The position numbers and the translations under genes are program-made. A DNA stretch of 64,000 nt from Phycisphaera sp. (GTDB taxonomy: Bacteria; Planctomycetota; Phycisphaerae; Phycisphaerales; UBA1924), in the NCBI GenBank assembly GCA_003712165.1, contig RHLH01000001.1:496001-560000 (forward strand), in the 5' to 3' direction. Within the stretch, counting starts at the first letter, position 1, and each line of letters starts with the position of its first letter. This document shows positions 52,229 to 60,159 of the stretch, piece by piece. Below the pieces are notes generated by a model. The model did not search any database and had not been told where the DNA came from. It worked only from the letters and a program-made list of their open reading frames with translations.

Positions 52229-54082
52229 ATGGCATTCCTGAAGCGCTCAAACGGTCGGGCTCTTATTGCTCCTGAAATACTCTGGCTCGTCGGTCTCTGC
52301 ATCCCCGTCGCTGGTCTCGGCGCAACGGCGTTCCTCGTACCGCCTGTTCCAACAACTATTGATGACTACTTTATGCCCGGCACGCAGCCCAACGGCCTCA
52401 ATGTGCCAATCCAGAGCTCACAGAACTGCATGGCGTGCCACGGCGACTTCGATGCCGAGCACGAGCCCTTCCGCCCTTGGGCTGCCAGCATGATGGGCCA
52501 GGCGGCGCGCGATCCGCTCTTCCACGCCGCGCTCACCATCGCGAACCAGGACGCCTCGTTCGCGGGCGATCTCTGCTTGCGATGCCACACGCCCGGCGGC
52601 TGGCTCGAGGGCAGGTCGGTCCCGACCGACGGCTCCGCGCTCATCGGTGTGGACTTCGAAGGCGTCAGCTGCAACTTCTGCCATCGTATGGTCGATCCGG
52701 TCCACGACCCGGGTATCGACCCGGACGCTGACGCGATCATTCTCAGCATGCTCACTGATGTACCAACGACGCCTCACTCGGGGCAGTACGTTGTCGATCC
52801 GAGGGACAACCGCCGCGGGCCGCATGATCTGGGTAGCTTCTTCAGCCACAACTGGCTCCAGGCTCCGTACCAATCCTCATCGACCATGTGCGCGACTTGC
52901 CACGACGTATCAAACCCGGTCTACGAGCGCCAGCCCGACGGCACGTACGCGCTCGGTGCGCTCAACGCGCCTGCGGTGAGCCACAGCCCCTACGACCAGT
53001 TCCCAATCGAGCGCACCTACTCCGAGTGGCTCATGAGCTCGTTCGCCACCGCCCCGATCGATGTCGGGGGTCGGTTCGCGCCGAACCTCGCGGGTGTCAG
53101 CTCGTGCCAGGACTGCCACATGCCGCCCGACGAGGGCGTCAGCTGCTTCTTCGGCGAAGTCAGGCCTGAGCTCTCGACGCACCACCTGAGGGGCGGCAAC
53201 ACCTGGATGCTGAACGCCATCCGCAACCTCTACCCCGACTCAGAAACCATGCTGACCGACGACTCGGTCGCGCTGGCGATCCAGAAGAGCGTCACGCTCC
53301 TCGAGGAAGCGAGCGACACCACGCTCACGCAAGACGGCAGCGATCTCGTCGTCCGCGTGACCAACTACTCGGCGCACAAACTCCCGACGGGCTACCCAGA
53401 GGGGCGCCGGATGTGGATCAACGTCAAGTTCTTCGACGACTCTGACAACCTCATCGACGAGCGGGGCGCGTACGACACTGTCACCGCGGTGCTCACCACG
53501 GCAGACACCAAAGTCTACGAAGCGAAGCTCGGTATCTCGGCTGACATCGCGCCAGCGGTCGGCAAGCCAGCCGGTGAGAGTTTCCACTTCGTGCTCAACA
53601 ACGAGTGGCTCAAGGACAACCGCATCCCGCCCATGGGCTTCACAAACGCCGGGTTCGATGCCGTTCAGGCCGCCCCGGTCGCGTACGCCTACGCCGACGG
53701 CCAGTACTGGGACGACACGACCTACGACATCCCGTCCGGCGCAGCACGCGCCGAGGTCAAGCTGTACTACCAGACCGCGAGCAAAGAGTACATCGAGTTC
53801 CTCCGCGACGAGAACACGACCAACAGCGCGGGTCAGACCATGTACGACCAGTGGATCGCCAACGACAAGGGCCCACCCGTCCTCATGGACGATGTGTCGA
53901 TCGTGTTCGAGCAGCCCTGCCTCGCCGACGTCAACGGCGACGGCATGGTCACCCCGACCGACTTCACCGCCTGGATCAACGCGTTCAACAACAACCTGCC
54001 CGAGTGCGATCAGAACGGCGACGGCGCCTGTACGCCCACCGACTTCACGGCGTGGATCGCGAACTTCAACGCGGGCTGCTGA
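52229..54082 (+). CDS. Pentahaem c-type cytochrome with a C-terminal GC-type dockerin-like tail
   Basis: The ATG at 52229 follows GAGG (52219-52222). A hydrophobic segment (EILWLVGLCIPVAGLGATAFL) may anchor or export the protein. Five haem-binding CxxCH sites lie at about residues 67, 116, 148, 221 and 293 (CMACH, CLRCH, CNFCH, CATCH, CQDCH). Residues 360-560 are beta-rich (SDLVVRVTNYSAHKLPTGYP, WINVKFFDDSDN). The last 45 residues have two calcium-loop repeats (DVNGDGMVTPTDFTAWINAF, DQNGDGACTPTDFTAWIANF) and end in Gly-Cys, a GC-type dockerin-like tail of Phycisphaerae. It probably moves electrons outside the cytoplasmic membrane; the partner is unknown. Confidence 0.9.
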   Translation: MAFLKRSNGRALIAPEILWLVGLCIPVAGLGATAFLVPPVPTTIDDYFMPGTQPNGLNVPIQSSQNCMACHGDFDAEHEPFRPWAASMMGQAARDPLFHAALTIANQDASFAGDLCLRCHTPGGWLEGRSVPTDGSALIGVDFEGVSCNFCHRMVDPVHDPGIDPDADAIILSMLTDVPTTPHSGQYVVDPRDNRRGPHDLGSFFSHNWLQAPYQSSSTMCATCHDVSNPVYERQPDGTYALGALNAPAVSHSPYDQFPIERTYSEWLMSSFATAPIDVGGRFAPNLAGVSSCQDCHMPPDEGVSCFFGEVRPELSTHHLRGGNTWMLNAIRNLYPDSETMLTDDSVALAIQKSVTLLEEASDTTLTQDGSDLVVRVTNYSAHKLPTGYPEGRRMWINVKFFDDSDNLIDERGAYDTVTAVLTTADTKVYEAKLGISADIAPAVGKPAGESFHFVLNNEWLKDNRIPPMGFTNAGFDAVQAAPVAYAYADGQYWDDTTYDIPSGAARAEVKLYYQTASKEYIEFLRDENTTNSAGQTMYDQWIANDKGPPVLMDDVSIVFEQPCLADVNGDGMVTPTDFTAWINAFNNNLPECDQNGDGACTPTDFTAWIANFNAGC

Positions 54083-54140
54083 GTCACGTAGGACTGTGCC
54101 GTGCATACTCTGTACCCAAAGAGGGTTTCAGGAGTGTGTC

Positions 54141-54176
54141 ATGAGTGAATCACTCGCGCCCAATCCCTCTGCTTAG
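54141..54176 (+). other. Truncated gene start (11 codons) with a ribosome-binding site
   Basis: GGAG (54131-54134) lies six bases before an ATG, which opens the frame MSESLAPNPSA and a TAG. It looks like the beginning of a protein cut off at the junction with the minus-strand gene tail that follows from 54173. A chance match is quite possible, since 36 bases carry little information. Confidence 0.2.
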
Positions 54177-54403
54177 AATTCAAAAACCAGACCCATAAGC
54201 CCCGGCGTTGATCCCGACCCGACCAGCAGGTCGTTTTCAACTTTCGGGCCCACGATCATGATCGGGCCGCGGATATGATTTCCATCGTCAACGCGCTGGT
54301 CTTTCTGCTCGAGCACCCGCTCTCGCGAGTCGTCGAGACTGAGATCTTCATACGCTGAGATGTCTGGGATCGCTGTTGCAGATAATGCAAAAATCTCTGA
54401 ATT
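54173..54403 (-). pseudogene. Remnant 1: C-terminal 76 residues of a lost protein, probably an outer-membrane barrel
   Basis: The minus strand is open from 54403 to a TAA at 54173-54175, with no start codon that has a ribosome site and a TAG (54404-54406) at the upstream end. The product reads as real protein: DISAYEDLSLDDSRERVLEQ, KDQRVDDGNHIRGPIMIVGP, then LLVGSGSTPGLMGLVFEF. The final aromatic residue and alternating hydrophobics fit the last strand of an outer-membrane beta-barrel. A second, more degenerate copy lies at 56255-56362, in the same place relative to a paralogous PAP-CTERM gene. It is best explained as the surviving 3' end of a gene destroyed by deletion. Confidence 0.6.
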
Positions 54404-54492
54404 CTATCCCGAGAAAGAACTCTCTCGGTCTTTCGGGCGCCATATATACTCATCACGGCATGGGAAGTCGCGATCGATATGGAGACAGAAAG

Positions 54493-55170
54493 ATGAAATC
54501 AGTATCAATCTTATGCGCTGTCATCGCTTCAACGTGCGCGGCGGAGCAAAGTTCAGCACAAGAGACAATTCAGTATACATTCGATATCGAGGTGCTACAG
54601 AACGAAATCGCTACGAACGGCATAGGTGGGGATTTAGCAACGCTCGATATCGGCACGGTCGGCGAAATATCGTTCTTGGTAAATACTGATGACACCATCT
54701 TTCCACCAGATGATTCATCTACGCAGTTCTATCAAACGCTCGATGTATCCATTGGCATCGGTGCAATCAACTCGGGTGCCGTTCCAGGCGCCTACCCGTC
54801 CTCTACGTTTTTCGATGGAATAGGTGTTACCAACGATGGCCCCAACGGAAGCGATTTCTTTGATTTCTTCGGGGGTCTGCTGAGGCTCGATCACCCTGAG
54901 ATTGGCTTGGCCATTCTCACGCTGTCACAGAGGACCTCGCCCGATATGCCGACCTTGCTCTCGTCAACGGACCTTCCGCTGAGCCTTGATACGTCGCTGG
55001 CGAACAACGTCGATTTCATAATCGAATCCGCGCTAGGTGGTGGTGATCGCGTCGTGTTTGAAGTCGTGTCGTTCGAGGCGACACAAGTGCCCGCACCATC
55101 TTCTCTGGTCTTCGTCGGCCTTGGAAGTATCCTCCTTACGCGCAGCCGGCGTGAGTACGAATCTCTCTAG
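54493..55170 (+). CDS. Secreted PAP-CTERM (PEP-CTERM-like) protein, copy 1
   Basis: The ATG at 54493 follows GGAG (54481-54484). A signal peptide (VSILCAVIASTCAAEQSSA) opens a beta-rich mature part: QYTFDIEVLQNEIA, LDIGTVGEISFLVNTDDTIF, PLSLDTSLANNVDFII. The C-terminus is a PEP-CTERM-like sorting tail: VPAPSSLVFVGLGSILLTRS then Arg-Arg. In bacteria with an exosortase such tails are cleaved and the protein is attached or released. It is paralogous to the gene at 56509. Its codons are clearly more AT-rich than those of the paralogue, which may mean relaxed selection or import. Function is unknown. Confidence 0.82.
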   Translation: MKSVSILCAVIASTCAAEQSSAQETIQYTFDIEVLQNEIATNGIGGDLATLDIGTVGEISFLVNTDDTIFPPDDSSTQFYQTLDVSIGIGAINSGAVPGAYPSSTFFDGIGVTNDGPNGSDFFDFFGGLLRLDHPEIGLAILTLSQRTSPDMPTLLSSTDLPLSLDTSLANNVDFIIESALGGGDRVVFEVVSFEATQVPAPSSLVFVGLGSILLTRSRREYESL

Positions 55171-55244
55171 GCCCATCAGCGAAGTGATTGCTACGCGGGC
55201 TGTTCATATATCCAAATGAAGCGAGAAAGCTGTTTCGGATTGAA

Positions 55245-56105
55245 TTACCTCTTCGCACTCACACCCGTAATGCTCTGACGCACCAACTCCTCCCGGCTCC
55301 ACGGCAGGAAGTGGCCCTCGTCTTCGATGATCATCACGGTCACCGCGTCGATGTGCGCAAACTCGCGCCGCATGTAGTCCACGTTCGCGACGGGCACCAG
55401 CCTGTCCTTCGTGCCGTGCACGATCACGACGGGGCACCGCACCCGCGAGAGCACGCCGTCGAGCTCGCGTGTCTCTTCCACCGCGGCCATAATCTCGTGG
55501 TTGCTCGTGCGCATCGTCCGGCCGATCGCGGCGCTGAAAGGCCACACGCCCGCGACGTGGTTGAACCACCTCGGGTTCTCAAGCTCCGGATCGAGCGAGC
55601 CCGCGAGGATCACGATGCCCCCGACCCTGTCCGGGTGGTCCGCAGCGACCCTTGCCGCGATCGGGCCGCCCAGCGAATGGCCAACAAGGATCGGCCATCT
55701 CCCGTTGCGCTCGACAAGCAGGGGCTCGACCGCCTTCGCCTGCTCCTCAAAGCTCGTGACAGGCGTGCGGGGCGCCGTGCGCCCAAAGCCGGGCCTGTCG
55801 ATCGCGATCGACTCGTGCCCATCGATGGGGTCGAGGATGTAGTCCGCGAAGTTCGTCGCGTCGCCCGGCGTGCCGTGGATATAGATGATCCTGGGCGCAT
55901 CCGCCTCGCCCGCGCGCAGCGCCGAGACCTCGAACAACTCTTGCGAGTTGTCTTTCGTCGCAAGCTCGATGCTATAGCTCAACCGCTCGAGGCTCCGAAT
56001 CTCGCTCTTAGACAGGCTGGGCCCGGGGATGCACCCGGCAAGCGCGCCCGAGACCCCGATCAGCCCGAGCACGCGCGAACGCTGTATCGCCCTGCCTGAG
56101 ATCAC
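55245..56105 (-). CDS. Alpha/beta hydrolase lipoprotein
   Basis: A lipoprotein signal peptide (RSRVLGLIGVSGALAGC) precedes an alpha/beta-hydrolase domain. The oxyanion motif is RIIYIHGTPGDATNFADYIL, the nucleophile elbow is ILVGHSLGGPIAA (Gly-His-Ser-Leu-Gly) and the acid/His part is VVIVHGTKDRLVP (Asp) and EDEGHFLPWS (His), a complete catalytic triad. The start is uncertain: GTG 56105 (GAGG upstream) gives 286 residues; GTG 56111 and ATG 56165 are also in frame. It lies between the two PAP-CTERM genes, on the opposite strand, and separates the two copies of the duplicated unit. The substrate is unknown. Confidence 0.85.
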   Translation of the reverse strand: MISGRAIQRSRVLGLIGVSGALAGCIPGPSLSKSEIRSLERLSYSIELATKDNSQELFEVSALRAGEADAPRIIYIHGTPGDATNFADYILDPIDGHESIAIDRPGFGRTAPRTPVTSFEEQAKAVEPLLVERNGRWPILVGHSLGGPIAARVAADHPDRVGGIVILAGSLDPELENPRWFNHVAGVWPFSAAIGRTMRTSNHEIMAAVEETRELDGVLSRVRCPVVIVHGTKDRLVPVANVDYMRREFAHIDAVTVMIIEDEGHFLPWSREELVRQSITGVSAKR

Positions 56106-56254
56106 AAGCACCTCGCTCGCCCGCGGCTGGCCCGCGACACCACTCTGGATTCGACGCTGCTGCATAACGGATGCAAACGCCGAAACCGTGACCAGTATTC
56201 GTGAACAAAGTCTGGAGTTGTGGGAATAAAGACGCGAGCAACCCGCACTAGTCC

Positions 56255-56362
56255 TCACAGTGCCAACTGATCACCGCGGCGGTCTTCATCGCCAACGCGG
56301 TGATCTTCCTGCTCTTGCGTACGCTGCCACGAGTCGCCGGCACAGAAGTCGTCATCCGCTGA
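56255..56362 (-). pseudogene. Remnant 2: degenerate copy of the tail seen at 54173-54403
   Basis: On the minus strand the frame ending at TGA 56255-56257 reads SADDDFCAGDSWQRTQEQED and then HRVGDEDRRGDQLAL. It aligns without gaps to remnant 1 (SAYEDLSLDDSRERVLEQKD, QRVDDGNHIRG) over about 28 residues; matching positions are S, A, D, D-S, R, E-Q, D, R-V, D and R-G. The sequence then diverges and stops about 35 residues earlier than remnant 1. The aligned DNA is also similar at base level (for instance CTGCTC and CGAGTC in both). It is no longer a gene. Confidence 0.55.
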
Positions 56363-56508
56363 GCCAAGCAGATTGGATCTCATTACAATGATGCAGATTC
56401 CGTTACGCCACGATTTATGTGTCTTATGTGCGCATATGGACTTTTGTTCAGCTCAGAAGAGATTACACTTGCAGCAATCGGTCCGGGAAGGCCATCTGGA
56501 GACAAGAC

Positions 56509-57171
56509 ATGCGCATATGTGTTTCGATCGTTCTTTTTTCCATTGCTTCGATTGCGAGCGCCGACACGGATCAAATCATCCGTTACGAGGTTGACCTTGC
56601 CGTGCGGGCCAACACCGTCTCGCCTCAGACATCACAGGAGCTCGCCGCGCTCACGGTCGGTACAACCGCGACCTTCACGTTCGACGCGATCGAGGACGCA
56701 ACAGTCTTTCCGCCTGATAGCTCAACCGTACAGGTCTACCCGGTGCTGGATGTATCCTTCCAGTCGGGCTCGATCAACGTCGGTGCTCAGCCCGGGGTGT
56801 ACCCCTCGACCGTGTTCATCCAGGGCGCGTTTGTTTTAGACAACGCAAACTATGTTTTCGGAGGGCTCCAGGACACGGTCCTCGTCACGCCCTTCCTCGA
56901 TCATCCCGACTTCGGTGTCACATCGCTCTCGCTCGCGCAGATCCTCGACGACGGCAGCAACCCCACACTCATCGACGGCTTCGACATCCCCCTGAGCCTC
57001 GACACCTCGCTGCTCAACACCGACGACGTCTTCATCATCAACTCAACCAACGGCCCGAGCGAGCAGGTCCGCTACGAGTTCGTCGACCTGCGAATCGTGC
57101 AGATCCCTGCGCCCGACACGCTCGCTGTGCTGGCGCTCGGCTGTCTGCTCGCAAGACGCAGGCGGCGCTGA
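56509..57171 (+). CDS. Secreted PAP-CTERM (PEP-CTERM-like) protein, copy 2
   Basis: The ATG at 56509 follows GGAGACAAG, almost the same leader (GGAGACAGAAAG) as copy 1. A signal peptide (VSIVLFSIASIASA) precedes a beta-rich mature part parallel to copy 1: RYEVDLAVRANTVSPQTSQE, LTVGTTATFTFDAIEDATVF, PPDSSTVQVYPVLDVSFQSG, PLSLDTSLLNTDDVFII. The C-terminal sorting tail is IPAPDTLAVLALGCLLARRR. Copy 1 and copy 2 share the PPD, SLDTSL and tail blocks and differ in base composition; this copy has the GC-rich codons of the surrounding genes. Its stop abuts the stop of the convergent DinB-like gene without a gap. Confidence 0.85.
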   Translation: MRICVSIVLFSIASIASADTDQIIRYEVDLAVRANTVSPQTSQELAALTVGTTATFTFDAIEDATVFPPDSSTVQVYPVLDVSFQSGSINVGAQPGVYPSTVFIQGAFVLDNANYVFGGLQDTVLVTPFLDHPDFGVTSLSLAQILDDGSNPTLIDGFDIPLSLDTSLLNTDDVFIINSTNGPSEQVRYEFVDLRIVQIPAPDTLAVLALGCLLARRRRR

Positions 57172-57702
57172 TCACCAGCCCCGGTCGTGGCACAGCCAGT
57201 TGATCGCCGCGGTGTGGTGCTCCGCGTGCCACGCATACAGCGCCGGCAGGTCCGCGAGCCTCACGAGATCGCCCGTCTCCGGGTGCGTGAACGTGCGCGC
57301 AAAGTCGTCGACACTCATTGAACAAAGCAGCATCACCCACTTGGCGTGCAGCGCTTCCAGGAGCACCAGCGCGGGCTCGATGTCGCCCGTCCGGGAGACT
57401 TGAAGCGCCGACCACGCGCCCTCGTCGTACGCCTTGATCGTGGGCGAGCTCTCGGTCAGCGCCCACATGAAGCGGATGTAGCAGTTGGCGTGCGAGTCCG
57501 CCAGGTGGTGCACGATCTGCCGAACGGTCCAGTTCCGGTACGCCGTGTCGAGCTGCGCCCCCGTGAGCCCGCCCACCGCTTCGCGCAGAAGCCTCGGCGC
57601 TGACTCGATCCGGGCGATGAAGGGCGCCAGATCGCCGAGCGTGAACGCCTCGGGCAGAGGCGAGGGCATCGAGCCGGCGGGGAAGTTGGGTGGTGATTCC
57701 AT
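57172..57702 (-). CDS. DinB-superfamily protein (YfiT/bacillithiol-transferase-like)
   Basis: The 176-residue protein is a four-helix DinB fold: ITRIESAPRLL-like first helix, then NWTVRQIVHHLADSHANCYIR with the first metal-binding His, and a last helix LPALYAWHAEHHTAAINWL with two more His residues. This pattern matches YfiT-type members, which act as metal-dependent thiol transferases or hydrolases. The ATG at 57702 is a fair start; ATG 57669 (MPSPLPEAF) is also in frame. It converges on the second PAP-CTERM gene with no intervening base and is divergent from the HNH gene, with 87 AT-rich bases between. The substrate is unknown. Confidence 0.85.
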   Translation of the reverse strand: MESPPNFPAGSMPSPLPEAFTLGDLAPFIARIESAPRLLREAVGGLTGAQLDTAYRNWTVRQIVHHLADSHANCYIRFMWALTESSPTIKAYDEGAWSALQVSRTGDIEPALVLLEALHAKWVMLLCSMSVDDFARTFTHPETGDLVRLADLPALYAWHAEHHTAAINWLCHDRGW

Positions 57703-57789
57703 GCAGTGTTATATAGCAGAAACTGCTGACATGTATCTATATAAGATCACAGCGGAATCCAATTGTCATTTAACGCATATCCTATCTTC

Positions 57790-58677
57790 ATGTCTAAATC
57801 TGTGATTTCCCAGAAAGATGTACGTTCTGTATTCAAGAAACTGGAAGGTGTGCGAAACGCCTCTTTTTCTGGGATGTGCTATCTATGTGGGAGGAGTTTT
57901 CACAAGGGTGAGAATCGCAAAACTGAACATGTCATTCCTCGATCATTGTTAAGGTTGGCAAGTGATGTCGGAAGATCACCATATCCACTTGTTTTGCCCG
58001 TTCACAGCAAATGCGATGAAAAGCATAAATCACAGTCAGACGAATTGATAAAATCGTTTCATCAACTCGTTATTGACTCGGAATCTGGTTCTGGTGATTC
58101 GTACAAGCGTTTAGTAAAAACAGTGAAGTTGGATGAAGCCAAGCAGGTAGATAGAGATCATCATCTTGTGCCAGGGGCTGGGCCAATTCTTGCTGCTGCT
58201 GAAAATTGGTTTAAGGGGTGTTACACAGCTCTGTATGAGAAATATGCAATTACAGAGAGAGTGGGTTACAAAATCTTTGGGCCGATTCACTGGGTCGATG
58301 ATAGAAGTTCAACAAAAATATCTGACCAATTGCTGAATCAGGATCGTGTAGAGAGCACTGCAAAGGAACTGTTTGCAAAGGTTGAGCAACAGGGAAGTTG
58401 CGATGTTGTCCGGGCATGGGGTGATACGGTTCACTTTCGATCTTTCTGGACTGGTAGTAATACTAAGACACAACTTGAATCTGGGCGGATCATCCGAAGC
58501 AGTCGCGGAGCATATGTAAGAGCAAGGAGATTCCCGTGGATCATGCTATGGGAACTACACGTACCAGGTGCAAACAAGCTGGCTGAGTTGTCAGGCCGAG
58601 ATTCAGTGTGGCATGGGTTCTATTCTGACAGTGAACTGCCAGAGGGCGCTTCATTCTTCGAGCTACCGGAGAAGTAA
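57790..58677 (+). CDS. HNH-type endonuclease-like protein in an AT-rich island
   Basis: The 295-residue product, from ATG 57790, has a zinc-finger HNH-like N-terminus: MCYLCGRSFHKGENRKTEHV (CxxC near residue 30-33), then IPRSLLRLASDVG, and VHSKCDEKHKSQSDEL with a second Cys/His set (residue 75-79). This is the beta-beta-alpha-metal arrangement of HNH nucleases, with EHVIPRS at the active-site position. Residues 100-295 have no recognised family and probably serve substrate recognition. The gene is far more AT-rich than its neighbours, with AT-ending codons, so recent transfer is likely. No methylase or antitoxin gene is adjacent. Nuclease activity is inferred from motif order alone. Confidence 0.7.
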   Translation: MSKSVISQKDVRSVFKKLEGVRNASFSGMCYLCGRSFHKGENRKTEHVIPRSLLRLASDVGRSPYPLVLPVHSKCDEKHKSQSDELIKSFHQLVIDSESGSGDSYKRLVKTVKLDEAKQVDRDHHLVPGAGPILAAAENWFKGCYTALYEKYAITERVGYKIFGPIHWVDDRSSTKISDQLLNQDRVESTAKELFAKVEQQGSCDVVRAWGDTVHFRSFWTGSNTKTQLESGRIIRSSRGAYVRARRFPWIMLWELHVPGANKLAELSGRDSVWHGFYSDSELPEGASFFELPEK

Positions 58678-58687
58678 TAGCTACTTC

Positions 58688-59887
58688 TCACCCAACCGCC
58701 TTCACAACTTTCGCCGCCGCATCCCCAAGATCACTCGCCGCCTCCAGCGTCGGCAGGTCCGATGAAGCCTGCTTCAAGATCTCGCGCCCCGCCTCGACGT
58801 TGGTGCCCTCGAGCCTCACGACCAGCGGCACGCTGAAGCCGATGCTCTTGGCCGCGTTCACGATGCCCTGGGCGATCACCGCGCAGTCCATGATCCCGCC
58901 GAAGATGTTGACCATGATCCCCTTGACGGCATCGTCAGACAGGATGATCGAGAACGCCTCGGTGACGGCTTCCTCGGAAGCGCCGCCGCCCACGTCGAGG
59001 AAGTTGGCGGGCTCCCCGCCGTGGATCTTGATCGCGTCCATGGTCGCCATCGCCAGGCCCGCGCCGTTGACGAGGCAGCCGATGTTGCCGTCGAGCGCGA
59101 TGTAGCTCAAGCCCATGCGGCTTGCGCGCATCTCGGCGGGGTTCTCTTCGCTCGGGTCGAAGAGCGCCTGGATGTCCTTGTGGCGGAAGAGGCCGTTGTC
59201 GTCGAAGTTGAACTTCGCGTCGATCGCGAGCAGCTCGCCGTCCGGGTGGGCGTCGGTGGGGGGCGTGACGATCAGCGGGTTGATCTCTGCGAGCGAGCAG
59301 TCCTTCTGCGCAAAGAGCTTGGCCAGGTTCATCATGACCTTGACGGCCTGCCCGACCTGCTTGCCCTGAAAGCCCAGTTGGAACGCGACCTTGCGCGCCA
59401 CGTGCGCCTGCAGGCCGAGCAGCGGGTGGATCTCCTGCTTGATGATCGCGTCCGGGTTCTCCTCGGCGACCTTCTCGATCTCGACGCCGCCCTCGCGCGA
59501 GGCGATCAGGATGTTGCGGCGCTTCGTCCGGTCGGTCGTGATCGCGAGGTAGTACTCGTGCGCGATGTCCACACCCGCGGCGACGAGCAGCTTCTTAACC
59601 TCGAGCCCCTCGGCGCCCGTCTGGGGCGAGACCATCCGGTTGCTCAGCATGAACCGTGCAGCCTCGGTCGCGTCCTCGGGCGTCTTGACGAGCTTGACGA
59701 ACCCGGCCTTGCCCCGCCCGCCCGCGTGGACCTGGGCCTTGATGACAGCAAGCTCGGTCCCGGCTTCCGAGGTGATCGACTTGTACGTCGAGGCCGCGTC
59801 TTCGATGGATTCGAGCAGTGTCCCTGCGGGGACGGGGACGCCGGCGTTGTCGAGCAGTTCGCGTGCCTGGTACTCGTGGATCTTCAT
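58688..59887 (-). CDS. sucC: Succinyl-CoA ligase, beta subunit
   Basis: SucC, with SucD, makes succinate and ATP or GTP from succinyl-CoA in the TCA cycle. The ATP-grasp start is MKIHEYQARELLDNAGVPVP, followed by VIKAQVHAGGRGKAGFVKLV, EINPLIVTPPTDAHPDG (Mg-binding Glu and Asn), NIGCLVNGAGLAMATMDAI, PANFLDVGGGASEEAVTEAF and VNIFGGIMDCAVIAQGIV. The 399-residue length is typical. The ATG at 59887 has AGGAGCC upstream. sucD normally follows; here the next gene downstream is the HNH gene on the other strand, so sucD must lie elsewhere. Confidence 0.96.
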   Translation of the reverse strand: MKIHEYQARELLDNAGVPVPAGTLLESIEDAASTYKSITSEAGTELAVIKAQVHAGGRGKAGFVKLVKTPEDATEAARFMLSNRMVSPQTGAEGLEVKKLLVAAGVDIAHEYYLAITTDRTKRRNILIASREGGVEIEKVAEENPDAIIKQEIHPLLGLQAHVARKVAFQLGFQGKQVGQAVKVMMNLAKLFAQKDCSLAEINPLIVTPPTDAHPDGELLAIDAKFNFDDNGLFRHKDIQALFDPSEENPAEMRASRMGLSYIALDGNIGCLVNGAGLAMATMDAIKIHGGEPANFLDVGGGASEEAVTEAFSIILSDDAVKGIMVNIFGGIMDCAVIAQGIVNAAKSIGFSVPLVVRLEGTNVEAGREILKQASSDLPTLEAASDLGDAAAKVVKAVG

Positions 59888-60159
59888 CGTGGGCTCCTGG
59901 TCCTCGTGGGGTCCTTCTGGAACAGCCTGGCTGAGCTGTTCGAGCGATGGTACACCCCTGATATCGGCCCTGCACCGGGGCGGAGGCCCGAGAAGGTGCG
60001 TTCGTGTCGATTCCGGGTGCAAGCGAGTCGGCGCGAAAAAGTGCGGCGAGCGAAGCAGTGGATCGGCTGCGCAGGGTGGGCGAAGGCCCGTGCAGTTTGA
60101 TTCTCCCGAGGCAGGGGATGGACTGGGCGAGGTGGGGATGTTCGCCGAAACCGGGGGCC

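Noticed and set aside
54256..54456. Short minus-strand frame with an ATG over remnant 1
   Set aside because: It lies in a different frame from the remnant and has no homology to the second copy; the remnant frame is the one shared by both.
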